From Paenibacillus sp. HWE-109 (GTDB taxonomy: Bacteria > Bacillota > Bacilli > Paenibacillales > NBRC-103111), in the NCBI RefSeq assembly GCF_022163125.1, contig NZ_CP091881.1, positions 1,550,001 through 1,614,000 of the forward strand: 64,000 bases of DNA, given 5' to 3'. Position numbers and translations under genes: made by a program. Positions 14,760 through 24,231 of this stretch are shown here, piece by piece. The notes under the pieces were generated by a model. It saw only the letters and a program-made list of their open reading frames with translations. It searched no databases and was not told the origin of the DNA. Each line of letters begins with the position of its first letter. The first letter of the stretch is position 1.

Positions 14760-14800
14760 ATAACCCGTACTTTTTATGAAAAGTATGGGTTATATTTTTT
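14760..14800 (+). terminator. Intrinsic terminator after the two-component operon
   Basis: ATAACCCGTACTTTT and AAAAGTATGGGTTAT pair around TATG, followed by ATTTTTT. The oxidase gene downstream therefore needs its own promoter. Confidence 0.8.
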
Positions 14801-14929
14801 GGCATCCTGGATACCCATAACCGATTTTTACATTTTCATTAACTTATCATTCTTCTGTTATATTATAGCCCTACAAATAAAGAAAGGACGTTTCATAAGG
14901 GTAGATATTAGAAAGAATGGGAGAATGTA

Positions 14930-16675
14930 ATGAAAAAATCGATGAATGTTTATTTTATAGCTATTTTGGTAGTTGTTCTTTTAGTCGGAGGTTTCCGTCT
15001 TTATCGAACCATAAAAAATAACGAAGCAATGAGTATGGGAACAAGCGATACTCATTCGACAATGAATATGGGAACAAGCGATGCTCATTCAATAATGAAT
15101 ATGGGATCAACCGATACGGCATCGTATATGACTATGGATAAGAATAATGGAATGAATATGGGGTCGTCTGATCCCAACGCGACATCTGTAACACAATTAG
15201 TCGCACAAAAATCTAATGCCCCTGAAAAAACATTCAATATTACAGCTCAAGTAGCTAATATAAATTTAGGAAATGGAAAAACGATACAAGCGTGGACATT
15301 CGGTGGAACGATTCCGGGGCCGGAAATTCGTGTAAAACAAGGTGATCGGGTAATTGTAAATTTAACAAACAAGCTGCCTGAGGGTGTAACTATTCATTGG
15401 CACGGTATAAATGTACCAGGCGCAGAAGATGGAGTTGCCGGTGTTACGCAGGATGCGATTAAACCAGGTGAAACATATACTTACAATTTCATAGCAGATC
15501 AGCCTGGAACGTATTGGTATCATTCTCATCAACAAAGTGAATTAGAAACGGCACGAGGACTTTTTGGAGCCATCATTGTAGAACCTAAAGAAGAGCCTGT
15601 AAAATATGATAAAGATTATACAGTAGTTCTACATGAATGGAACGTAAAAGCCGGTTCAAGCGATACAAATTTTAAAGATAATCAAAAAAAAAAAATAAGC
15701 GAAGCTCCAGCTGACATCAATAATATAGCCTTTAATAATAAAGACAGCAGGAACAATTCTAACAAGGATAATTTCAAAGGAAGTAGTACAAATAATGAAC
15801 TTATTAGAGCACTGACAGATGTTAAGTATGATACGTTAACGACTAACGATACGACTGGTAGCCTACATTTTGACGCAAAACCGGGCGAACTTGTTCGTCT
15901 ACGTTTAGTGAATGCAGGTAATGCAACCCATTTGTTAACGTTACTGGATACTCCTTTTCAAGTGGTAGCTCTGGACGGGCGTGATCTTGTTGGAGGAGCC
16001 ACAATCGACAAAACTTTACTGCCAATCGGTGGTGGTCAGCGTTATGATATTAGTTTCCGTATGCCTCAAAGCGGGAGTGTCCAATTAGTAAGTGCGGATC
16101 AAGCAACTCAACCAAACAAAATGGTTTCCGTAACCATTGGCAGCGGGGAACCGATTGGCACAAATAGTAACCCAAACAACTATAAATGGTTTGACTTTAC
16201 GACATACGGCACCCCGCAAAAGGGGATATTCAGTACGGATTCTACGTTCACGAAGACAATTGAGATGAAATTAGGCAGTGGAAAAGGTTCAGGAGGAAAG
16301 GATTGGTCATTTCAAATAAACGGAAAATCATCCCCGGACGTTCCGCCGCTTGTTGTTAAAAAGGGCGATACCGTTAAGATAAACTTTATCAATAACGATG
16401 ATGCCATTCACCCCATGCACTTGCATGGACATACTCTCCAAGTGCTCACACGAAATGGAAAACCACTAGAAGGGAGTCCTGTATATTTAGATACTCTGAA
16501 TGTGTTGCCGCATGAAACATATGAAGTTGCATTTGTAGCAGATAATCCCGGTATTTGGATGATTCACTGTCACAATTTAAAACATGCAGCCATGGGTATG
16601 GACATGATGTTAAATTATGAAGGAATCTCAACGCCATTCGTAGTTGGGGGCACATCCGGAAATCAACCTGAGTAG
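14930..16675 (+). CDS. Multicopper oxidase with Met-rich N-terminal repeats
   Basis: This 581-residue secreted or membrane-anchored copper oxidase has all copper-binding motifs: HWHG 156-159, HSH 198-200, HPMHLHGH 494-501 and HCHNLKHAAMGM 546-557. The last gives the type 1 copper Cys, His and axial Met. Residues 8-22 form a signal anchor. Residues 34-80 are three to four imperfect repeats of MNMGTSDxHS, which look like a copper-loading segment. A 45-residue Asn/Lys-rich insertion lies at about 245-290. Members oxidise metals such as Cu(I) or Mn(II), or phenols; which one cannot be told. AAAGGA precedes the ATG. It lies directly downstream of the two-component pair, after a terminator. Confidence 0.92.
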   Translation: MKKSMNVYFIAILVVVLLVGGFRLYRTIKNNEAMSMGTSDTHSTMNMGTSDAHSIMNMGSTDTASYMTMDKNNGMNMGSSDPNATSVTQLVAQKSNAPEKTFNITAQVANINLGNGKTIQAWTFGGTIPGPEIRVKQGDRVIVNLTNKLPEGVTIHWHGINVPGAEDGVAGVTQDAIKPGETYTYNFIADQPGTYWYHSHQQSELETARGLFGAIIVEPKEEPVKYDKDYTVVLHEWNVKAGSSDTNFKDNQKKKISEAPADINNIAFNNKDSRNNSNKDNFKGSSTNNELIRALTDVKYDTLTTNDTTGSLHFDAKPGELVRLRLVNAGNATHLLTLLDTPFQVVALDGRDLVGGATIDKTLLPIGGGQRYDISFRMPQSGSVQLVSADQATQPNKMVSVTIGSGEPIGTNSNPNNYKWFDFTTYGTPQKGIFSTDSTFTKTIEMKLGSGKGSGGKDWSFQINGKSSPDVPPLVVKKGDTVKINFINNDDAIHPMHLHGHTLQVLTRNGKPLEGSPVYLDTLNVLPHETYEVAFVADNPGIWMIHCHNLKHAAMGMDMMLNYEGISTPFVVGGTSGNQPE

Positions 16676-16729
16676 ATTTATACTTGTGAGGGCAGGGCCA
16701 CGACTGAGGCCCAATAATAGGAGTAGAGA

Positions 16730-16763
16730 AACCAGCAATCCCTTTGGATTTGTTGGTTTTTTG
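16730..16763 (+). terminator. Intrinsic terminator
   Basis: AACCAGCAATCC and GGATTTGTTGGTT pair around CTTT and are followed by a T run. It ends the oxidase transcript. Confidence 0.75.
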
Positions 16764-16989
16764 TCGTTCAAAACTTTATTGTCATCCAATATGGGCTCTT
16801 TTGTGGAAGTTGGTATTTTTTTACGCAGATCACAAAAAAGCTGATCGATCTAAGGTTCCCTTCATATACGAGTTAATAAATGATGGCTACCATAAGAACT
16901 AAGGAGAGGGGGGGCATCATTTGAAAGCGGATTCAATGTTCTAGCACTTGTATCAATTCGTTCATTCGAGACGTGGGAGGAGATTCAAT
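16764..16989 (+). other. Leader region of the large lyase gene
   Basis: No gene is seen. A strong ribosome-like GGAGAGGGGGGG near 16904 is followed by TTG at 16921, but that frame stops after seven codons; it could be a tiny leader peptide. The real start of the lyase appears to be at 16990. Confidence 0.4.
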
Positions 16990-19900
16990 TTGGTCAATCG
17001 TATTTGGCAGCGCAAAATGGCTATAACAATCGTTTTCGTAATGGGGTTAAGTCTGATTATGAACTTGTTTTCGTTTCAAATCTCCTGGGCCTCCGGCAGC
17101 AACTCGGTCATGGGGCCCGAACTGGTCGTTAATCCTGGTTTTGAGCAGGTGTCCGGAAGTATGCCTGCAAACTGGATCTCGTACTTCGCTACTGCACCCG
17201 ACGTGTCTGTCGAATCGGTCACCGGCCAAGTGGTGGAGGGAACACGCAGTGTTAAGCTCACGGACAACTCGACAACCGATGGAGCAGGCATTCGAAGTCA
17301 AAGGATAGCCTATTCTCCGGGGACGTCTTACACCGCCAGCGTTCAAGCGAAGGTCGACGCAGGCGCGTTTTCCATACTGATCCGTTATTTCGATGCGGAC
17401 AATAGTAATTATTTTTTTCAGAAGGGTAAGACGGTAAACGCTGCATCAGGCTGGCAGACTCTCACGGTGACCGATACGCCACCGGCGAATACAGTTTATC
17501 TGGAGATGGTACTTATCATACCGAGCACTCCTGGAACTGGGAGCGCGTATGTGGACGCCGCATCGTTGAAAACGACCGAGCTGCTGCAAAATCCGAGCTT
17601 TGAGGCTGTTACGGCCTCGAGGCCGAACATTTGGACGGCTGTTGACCATGGTCTAGCGTCCAGTATCGGTACGGTGACCAACGCCGTATATTTGACGCAT
17701 GGCAAAAAGTCGGTGCGCATTAGCGACAGCTCCGCTACGGATGGTTACAGCCTGAAGAGCGCGCCCACGCCTATCGTATCCGGCAAAACGTATACCGTGT
17801 CCGTTCAGGCTAATGCGCAGGCGGGCAGTGGACATTTGTATATGAATTTCTTCGGTTCCTACGGCCAACAAAGTGTAGCAGCTCAGACGACAGGCACGAG
17901 AGGCTGGGAACCCTTGACCGTATCGGCGGAGCCGCCTGCCGGGACAACCGATGTTCAGATGGAATTAGCCACGCTGGGTGCAGAAGCGGCAGACGTCTAT
18001 TTCGACCAAGCGTCTTTATCGGCGGCTGATCTGACACCAACGCCAACGCCTACCGTGAGTCCATCCCCGACGCCCCCACCGAGTGGTCAGGTTCAATGGC
18101 CGACCGTGATTGATCCAGTTTCGAGGCATTTTCAACCGGGCGATCATAACGTGACGACGCAGAATCCGCCCGATTTCGGGTGGCCTGCTATTGCAAATGC
18201 CGATCTGTTTGAACTGCAGGTGGCGACTGACGGCGCTTTCAACAACATTGCCTACCAGAAGAACGATATCAACATCAACTATTATAATTTCCCCAGTTCT
18301 TTCATTGCTGGACAATCATATTTCTGGAGAGTGCGATTCCATAAGACGGCGGGATGGTCGAATTGGAGCGATGTCCGGCAATTCCGGATCGATGCCGATC
18401 CCGTACCGTTCCCAGTGCCACCAGTTTCGCAATTGCTGGACCAGGTACCGAGTGTGCATCCCCGAATCCTGACGGATTCTTCCAAGCTGAGCGCATTCCG
18501 CGCGAGGAAAGACGGAGACGGAAAGGCGACGTATCAGAAAATTTTGAGTAAGATCAACCTATCGGTACCGTTGACGCCCGAACCGACAGTAGCGGGTGTG
18601 GATGCACTTACCAAATCGACGACAGAAACGAGCAAAATGATGGACGCCGCCTTCGTCTATTTGATTACAGGGGACGCCAGCTACGGGAATTTCGCTAGAT
18701 CGCGGCTCTTGAATCTCGCCACCTGGAATCCGAACGGCGTAACCTCCTATTCGGCTAACGACCAGGCGCACCGGGACATCGCTTATAAGAGTGCGATCGT
18801 GTATGACTGGATTAATGACCTCCTCAGTCCTAAGGATAAGGAGGATGCTTTGTCGATGATTCTTACAAGGGCCCAAACGATAGCGGACGATGTGCTTTAC
18901 GATGACTACCCAATCACGACGTCCCCCTACGATTCGCATGGTTGGACGGCCAACGGTTATTTAGGCATCATCGCCATCTCTCTTTTGAATGACGACATTA
19001 CGGTGAACGGTACCGTCGCTTCGACGAAGGCGCGGCAATGGTTTAATGCAGTTGTGCCCGAATACATCAATTTATTGCCGCCATGGGGCGGAGAGGATGG
19101 CGGCTGGGGGCAGGGAGTCGGTTACTGGAATTGGTCATCAGGAAGCAACAAGGAGTTCATGGACGTGCTCTATGCGGCGACGGGGTTTAACCTTTACCAG
19201 AAGGCATTCTCCCGCAATGAGTCATGGTACGGACTTTACATGCTGCCGGTCGGTCAGAAAAGCGGAGAATTCGGCGACGATATCAACATCATCGCTCCGG
19301 CCTACACTGCTTCGAATATGACGCGCAACGCGCAAATGTTCCAAAATCCGGTGATGCAGTGGTATGCGCAGACGAGTCCGTATAATGCGGATAACTTATT
19401 CACCTACTTATATGCAGATGGCAGCTTGACGCCACGTCCTCCGGTGGAGATGCCGACTGCCAAGTATTTCAATTACGTTGGCTTGGTAGCCATGCACTCC
19501 AGCCTGTACGATCCGCAGCGAACTTCTCTCTATTTCAGGTCTAGTTCTTACGGCAGCTATGTTCACAGTCATGCGGATCAGAACTCTTTCGTCATCAACG
19601 CGTTTGGCGAGGAGCTTGCGGTAGACGGCGGATTCCACGATACATGGGGTACCCCGTATTGGGGGCAGTATACAAGGCAATCGTTTGCCAAAAATGCGAT
19701 CACGTACGACGGCAAAAAAGGACAGAAAGATGGCGCTCTGCAGGCCTCGGGTCAAATCACAGGCTTCGCGACCAACAAGGATTTCGACGCTGCAGTTGGC
19801 GACGCCAAGACGGCCTACAACCTAGAGCCGGCCAAAAGCGGACTGGATCAGGCACAGCGGAGCATCATTTACGTGAAGCCGGGCGCGTTCGTCGTCGTCG

Positions 19901-22242
19901 ACAATTTGAAGGCGCGTGAGCCGGGAGGTTCCAGCTTTGAGTATTGGCTGCACGCTGATACCAATATGACGCTGGACGCCGATCAGAACGGCGCGACGAT
20001 TATCCAGAACAAGGCAGCGCTTAAGGTGAAGCTGTACTATCCGAATTTGACGGCGTCGATAACCGACAAGTATATCGATGGAAATGGCGTTGAACAGTTT
20101 CCAGCATCCGGTTTTACAGGTCGCAAACGGGTGCATGCCGAGTTTACGACTCCGAAAACGAGCTATGCGACGATCGTATCTACTTATGTGCCATACAAGA
20201 CGGATTCCACACCGGACAATATCGTCACTGAAGATCACGGCACTTACCGGAAGCTTCACTGGAGCGACGGAACTGATGTTTACGTTCGCAACACGGAAAG
20301 CGGTGTCGTCGATACCGGCAGTATTCAGTTCGACGGCATTGCGGCTTCGGTCAAAGGAAATTCAATCCTGCTTGTCGGCGGCACCAAGCTGGTCAAGAAC
20401 GGTGTAACGATGATCGACAGCACGCAGACAGCGACTGTCGCGCTCTCGGGCGACGAGCTGTCTATCACCGGCACGAAGGCCGGGCAAGTCAGCCTGCAAT
20501 CCTCGGGCGTTACGACGGTTCTCGACGAATCGTACCGCAGCATTCCGAAGGGAGGCAGCGTAACGGAGGCCGTTTATGCGCGGGGCGTTCAATGGGACAC
20601 CTCTGGCGGCTTGCTGACGTTGAATGTCGAAGCAGGCTCGCATCAACTCCGCTTGAGCAACGTTCCTGCTCCGGCCCCCATGGCTCCAGTATCCTTGCCA
20701 GTGGAGATCAACGGCGTTGCTTCGACGGTAACGCTGGCCGCCTACGGCAACGGACATGGCGGGGTCTCCTCGTGGGGTACTTTGTCGAATACGGCGGGAC
20801 TGTATGAGGTTCTCCAAGCGCCGGATGGCCTTATCTTCGAAAAAATCGGTGGCCCGCAGCCGACCATGTATCTTGGTGCGAATGCGAAAGTGATTACGAA
20901 TGGTTCGGCAGGTACACTGAAGCTCCGCAGCGCAGGCTTAGGAGTCAAGACACCGGCCGACGTCAGGGCCGACTACGATGTCGTGAAGGCCGGTCTGAGC
21001 TCATTCGCGGAAGCCGAGAGCTTCTCAGGTACCGAGGGAGGAAAGTTCACCGTGTATTCAACACGACCGTTTCTATCGGGGGGGAAAGGTGTCTCTGATA
21101 CGAACGATCCCGGTTCAAGAATTAGCTGGCAGCTTCCTGTGGCGAAAGCCGGCAAATACGATCTTGTACTGAAATACGTAGCGGGATGGGATATGACGAA
21201 CGGGAACAAGACGACGCGCTTGATTCGACTTGGTTCTCAAATGTATACGGCAGAAGCGCCGGCCACGGCGGACTGGGGGACCATTCAGGAAAACTGGCGA
21301 TCACTGACGATCCACACCGGGCAGGATTTACCCGCGGGAACGGTCGACCTCAGCATGTGGAACGTGCAGGGGCTGATGAATTTGGATTGGGTCGGATTGG
21401 TTGAGGTACCCTCGCAGCCCACGGTGAAGCTGACGTCAAGCGCGAATACCGTGAGTCCTGGGCAATCGCTGGACGTTCATGTGGCGCTGGATCATGCAGA
21501 TCCGGCGTCCGGCGTCGACCTGACGCTATCGTATGATCCGGCGATGTTCACCTATACCGGCTATGCCAAAGACTACTCGCAGCAAGCCGTTAGCGTTTCG
21601 AACAACGCTGCGACCGGCAAACTGCGCGTACTGGCTGCGCGAACGGGAACGGGGACGTTACCGGCAGGCTCTTCATTCTTGACACTGAAGTTTCAGGCAA
21701 AGTCGGATGCGCCGTCGAATACCGGCAGCTTCGCCACATCGGCGGTTACGGCTTCGACGGGGGCAGGAACCGAATTTGCGGTTGCTGATAGCAGCTTAAC
21801 GGTAAGCGTTGTGAATAAAGCCGCATTGACCGCATTAATCTCGCAAGCAACGGTCACTCGTGATCAGGCGATCTCGGGAACGGCAACAGGTACATTCTTT
21901 AGCGCGGTATTGCCGGGCTTAAAGACAGCGCTCACTGCGGCGATTCAGCCCGCACAGGCAGTGGTGACTCAGGTCGATGCGACCTCAAGTCAGGTACAGA
22001 CTGCGCAGACGACTCTGACGACGGCTATCGCGGTGTTCGAGTCCCACCGCATTACGGCAACGACGGGCGATATGAACGGTGACCATCGCATTACGATCGG
22101 TGATTTCGTGCTGGTAGCTACCCAATATGGGAAAGATCCAACAAGTCCCGATTGGGTGACGGCCAAGCAGGCGAACATCAATGAGGACGGTATCGTCGAT
22201 ATTGAAGATTTGGCATTTATCGCCAGCCGGATTATCGGTTAG
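16990..22242 (+). CDS. Giant secreted heparinase II/III-type polysaccharide lyase with CBMs, cohesin and dockerin
   Basis: This protein of about 1750 residues has a signal peptide (IVFVMGLSLIMNLFSFQISW). Two CBM4/9-like modules (VVNPGFEQ at about 45, LLQNPSFEA at 196) lead to a Pro/Thr linker near 347. A DUF4962/FN3-like part follows, then the alpha-toroid and beta-sheet of heparinase II/III lyases; HSHADQNSFVINAFGEELAVDGG lies near 858. A CBM35-like module starts near 1338, a cohesin near 1476 and a type I dockerin near 1691 (GDMNGDHRITIGDF and ANINEDGIVDIEDL, both calcium loops). It should cut acidic polysaccharide outside the cell. TTG 16990 has GGGAGGAG upstream; an earlier TTG at 16948 does not. 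The next gene encodes an SLH-anchored cohesin. Confidence 0.85.
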   Translation: MVNRIWQRKMAITIVFVMGLSLIMNLFSFQISWASGSNSVMGPELVVNPGFEQVSGSMPANWISYFATAPDVSVESVTGQVVEGTRSVKLTDNSTTDGAGIRSQRIAYSPGTSYTASVQAKVDAGAFSILIRYFDADNSNYFFQKGKTVNAASGWQTLTVTDTPPANTVYLEMVLIIPSTPGTGSAYVDAASLKTTELLQNPSFEAVTASRPNIWTAVDHGLASSIGTVTNAVYLTHGKKSVRISDSSATDGYSLKSAPTPIVSGKTYTVSVQANAQAGSGHLYMNFFGSYGQQSVAAQTTGTRGWEPLTVSAEPPAGTTDVQMELATLGAEAADVYFDQASLSAADLTPTPTPTVSPSPTPPPSGQVQWPTVIDPVSRHFQPGDHNVTTQNPPDFGWPAIANADLFELQVATDGAFNNIAYQKNDININYYNFPSSFIAGQSYFWRVRFHKTAGWSNWSDVRQFRIDADPVPFPVPPVSQLLDQVPSVHPRILTDSSKLSAFRARKDGDGKATYQKILSKINLSVPLTPEPTVAGVDALTKSTTETSKMMDAAFVYLITGDASYGNFARSRLLNLATWNPNGVTSYSANDQAHRDIAYKSAIVYDWINDLLSPKDKEDALSMILTRAQTIADDVLYDDYPITTSPYDSHGWTANGYLGIIAISLLNDDITVNGTVASTKARQWFNAVVPEYINLLPPWGGEDGGWGQGVGYWNWSSGSNKEFMDVLYAATGFNLYQKAFSRNESWYGLYMLPVGQKSGEFGDDINIIAPAYTASNMTRNAQMFQNPVMQWYAQTSPYNADNLFTYLYADGSLTPRPPVEMPTAKYFNYVGLVAMHSSLYDPQRTSLYFRSSSYGSYVHSHADQNSFVINAFGEELAVDGGFHDTWGTPYWGQYTRQSFAKNAITYDGKKGQKDGALQASGQITGFATNKDFDAAVGDAKTAYNLEPAKSGLDQAQRSIIYVKPGAFVVVDNLKAREPGGSSFEYWLHADTNMTLDADQNGATIIQNKAALKVKLYYPNLTASITDKYIDGNGVEQFPASGFTGRKRVHAEFTTPKTSYATIVSTYVPYKTDSTPDNIVTEDHGTYRKLHWSDGTDVYVRNTESGVVDTGSIQFDGIAASVKGNSILLVGGTKLVKNGVTMIDSTQTATVALSGDELSITGTKAGQVSLQSSGVTTVLDESYRSIPKGGSVTEAVYARGVQWDTSGGLLTLNVEAGSHQLRLSNVPAPAPMAPVSLPVEINGVASTVTLAAYGNGHGGVSSWGTLSNTAGLYEVLQAPDGLIFEKIGGPQPTMYLGANAKVITNGSAGTLKLRSAGLGVKTPADVRADYDVVKAGLSSFAEAESFSGTEGGKFTVYSTRPFLSGGKGVSDTNDPGSRISWQLPVAKAGKYDLVLKYVAGWDMTNGNKTTRLIRLGSQMYTAEAPATADWGTIQENWRSLTIHTGQDLPAGTVDLSMWNVQGLMNLDWVGLVEVPSQPTVKLTSSANTVSPGQSLDVHVALDHADPASGVDLTLSYDPAMFTYTGYAKDYSQQAVSVSNNAATGKLRVLAARTGTGTLPAGSSFLTLKFQAKSDAPSNTGSFATSAVTASTGAGTEFAVADSSLTVSVVNKAALTALISQATVTRDQAISGTATGTFFSAVLPGLKTALTAAIQPAQAVVTQVDATSSQVQTAQTTLTTAIAVFESHRITATTGDMNGDHRITIGDFVLVATQYGKDPTSPDWVTAKQANINEDGIVDIEDLAFIASRIIG

Positions 22243-22255
22243 CTATAAAGCCGAA

Positions 22256-22294
22256 GGTGTCCCCCTTAGTTTCGTCAAGGGGGGGCACCATTTC
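22256..22294 (+). terminator. GC-rich hairpin between lyase and SLH-cohesin gene
   Basis: GGTGTCCCCCTT and AAGGGGGGGCACC pair around AGTTTCGTC. Only ATTTCGATTT follows, so it may be a partial terminator or an mRNA-stabilising hairpin that sets the ratio of the two proteins (inference). Confidence 0.55.
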
Positions 22295-22335
22295 GATTTA
22301 TAGGCAAGAATCGAAGTTTTTGGGGGGAGAGCGGA

Positions 22336-24054
22336 TTGAACAGAAGATGGTTACAATGGGGTACAGCCTTAGTATTAATTGCGGGTATGGTTTGGTCTGG
22401 CAAGGGATCGACGATCTTCGCAGCGGAATCACAGACGACTGGTTTCGATATTAGGACGGCTGTGACTGTCGTCAAGGCAAATGACAATTTCGTTGTAACC
22501 GTAGAGGGAGCGGGTCTCAGCCAGTTGTACGCATATGAGGTGACGGTCGAATTGCCGTCTGACGTTTCGTTCGTGAACGCGGAGGACGAGATGCCAGGAG
22601 GCCTCTCTGCTCCTCCCATCGTTAAAGGGAGCACGATACGATTCGCGTCGACGAAGGCGGGAAAGGCCGCCGGGGACAACGGAGAGGAAACGTTATGCCG
22701 GCTGACGCTGCATGCGGATACTTCAGGCATTGCTGACATCAGGCTGGTCAGCGTCAAGACGCTTGATCCCAACTTACAAGCAACGACGCATGCAGTACAA
22801 CGAACGGTTCGTGTGAACGTAACGCCTGGAAACCCAGGAAACCCAGGGAACCCAGGGAACCCAGGGAACCCAGGCAGCGCAGGTAATCCCCGTAATGCTG
22901 GAGGAAAGGCAGTGGATACCGTTGTCATTGAAGTGATCGGCGCCGGTCAAGTGCAAACCGACCGGATCGTGATTCCTGCGGACGGCCCCGTTCAAGTCCC
23001 GTTGGCGTTGCTCCAAGCATGGGCTAAACAGAATCCGTCTGCTGTTGTTGAGCTGCACGCCGGGAACGTCACCTACTCGCTTCCGCTGAGCGAGATTTCC
23101 ACGGCGGAATTGTTTGCCCGGTTGGGGGCAGATGCGGACAAGGCAGTGATTAAAATCGCTATTGCCGAAGCGAACGAAGAGCAAACGGTCAAGGCAAAGC
23201 GCGGGGCCTCCAGAATCGGTACCGATCTGCTGATCAAGCCGGTAGAATTCGAGGTGTATGCGGTAGCATCGGATGGAAAAGCCGTGTTGTTATCGACGTT
23301 TGCGCAGTATGTGCGGCGATCATTCGAGCTTGGCTTCGATGTCGAACCCTCTCAAATGACAGGCGTCTATATGGATGTGGCTACAGGGGAGCTGCTGCCA
23401 GTGCCTACGGTTTTTCGAGTCGTGGGCGGAAAGACCGTCGCCGAGCAGTACCGGAAAGGGAACAGCGTTTACACCTTAATTCGAATGGATAAACATTTTG
23501 CTGATCTCGATGGGCATTGGAGCAAATCCATCGTGGAAACAATGGCGAACAAGCTTCTAGTCCGAGGAACGACGGAACATAGCTTCGAGCCAGATAAGTC
23601 GGTGACTCGTGCCGAATTCGCAGCCATGTTGGTGCGTGCTCTGGCTTTGGATCGCACCACAGGTGATGCCTCGTTTACGGATGTTAAGGGGGGATGGTAT
23701 GAAGAGGATGTCAGAGCGGCGGCGGGGGCCGGCCTGGTTAGCGGCTATCAGGACGGAAGCTTTCAGCCCGATACGTGGATGACTAGACAGGAACTTGCGG
23801 TCATTCTGAGGCGGGCGGCTCGGTATGCGGGCAAACCGATTGAGATTGCCAACTCACGAGAGTGGCATAATCCGTTTGTCGATTTAGGGCAGTCAGCAGA
23901 CTGGGCGCAGGCGGATATCGCCGATGCAGCTGCGGCAGGTATTATGGAGGGGAACGAGCGAAATGCCTTCCGGCCGGAAGCGCAGACCACGCGGGCCGAA
24001 GCTGCGGCGGTCCTGAAACGCTTACTGACGCATGTGGAAATGTACAGTGGATAG
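22336..24054 (+). CDS. SLH-anchored protein with a cohesin-like domain (scaffoldin-like)
   Basis: This is a 572-residue protein. A signal peptide (WGTALVLIAGMVWSG) is followed by a cohesin-like beta-sandwich at about 33-160 (TAVTVVKANDNFVVTVEGAG and FVNAEDEMPGGL). A Pro-Gly-Asn repeat lies near 165-182 and a beta-rich spacer follows. Three S-layer homology domains start near 388, 448 and 513 (DLDGHWSKSIVETM, DVKGGWYEEDVRAA, DWAQADIADAA). SLH domains bind pyruvylated secondary cell-wall polymer, so the protein sits on the cell surface. With the dockerin of the upstream lyase it could hold that enzyme at the wall. TTG 22336 is preceded by GGGGGGAGAG. The cohesin call rests on pattern and context. 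Confidence 0.8.
   Translation: MNRRWLQWGTALVLIAGMVWSGKGSTIFAAESQTTGFDIRTAVTVVKANDNFVVTVEGAGLSQLYAYEVTVELPSDVSFVNAEDEMPGGLSAPPIVKGSTIRFASTKAGKAAGDNGEETLCRLTLHADTSGIADIRLVSVKTLDPNLQATTHAVQRTVRVNVTPGNPGNPGNPGNPGNPGSAGNPRNAGGKAVDTVVIEVIGAGQVQTDRIVIPADGPVQVPLALLQAWAKQNPSAVVELHAGNVTYSLPLSEISTAELFARLGADADKAVIKIAIAEANEEQTVKAKRGASRIGTDLLIKPVEFEVYAVASDGKAVLLSTFAQYVRRSFELGFDVEPSQMTGVYMDVATGELLPVPTVFRVVGGKTVAEQYRKGNSVYTLIRMDKHFADLDGHWSKSIVETMANKLLVRGTTEHSFEPDKSVTRAEFAAMLVRALALDRTTGDASFTDVKGGWYEEDVRAAAGAGLVSGYQDGSFQPDTWMTRQELAVILRRAARYAGKPIEIANSREWHNPFVDLGQSADWAQADIADAAAAGIMEGNERNAFRPEAQTTRAEAAAVLKRLLTHVEMYSG
22829..22876 (+). repeat. Nine-base tandem repeat coding Pro-Gly-Asn
   Basis: GGAAACCCA/GGGAACCCA units are repeated about five times in frame and give PGNPGNPGNPG, a flexible collagen-like linker between the cohesin-like domain and the rest. 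Copy number may vary by slippage. Confidence 0.8.
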
Positions 24055-24072
24055 ATAGAACCTGAATTGATA

Positions 24073-24113
24073 AGGCTATCCCCAGTCTGAAAAGATTCAG
24101 GGATAGCTTTTTC
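24073..24113 (+). terminator. Intrinsic terminator
   Basis: GGCTATCCC at 24074-24082 and GGGATAGC at 24100-24107, with an inner TCTGA/TTCA pairing, are followed by TTTTTC. It ends the lyase/SLH transcript. Confidence 0.8.
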
Positions 24114-24231
24114 AATTATTTTCAACCTGATTAAGCATATCGTTTACAGTTTATTACTTGTTTGTTAAGATGTGATTATCAGCGCCATGGCAGAATTGAT
24201 GGTGGTTATTCACGATAAAGTGGGGGGTTGC

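Noticed and set aside
14745..14930. Open frame of 61 codons between kinase and oxidase genes
   Set aside because: It runs through the terminator hairpin at 14760-14800 and has no ribosome site, so it is not coding.
22829..22876. Possible CRISPR-like or minisatellite array
   Set aside because: The nine-base tandem units are in frame and encode a Pro-Gly-Asn linker; there are no spacers.
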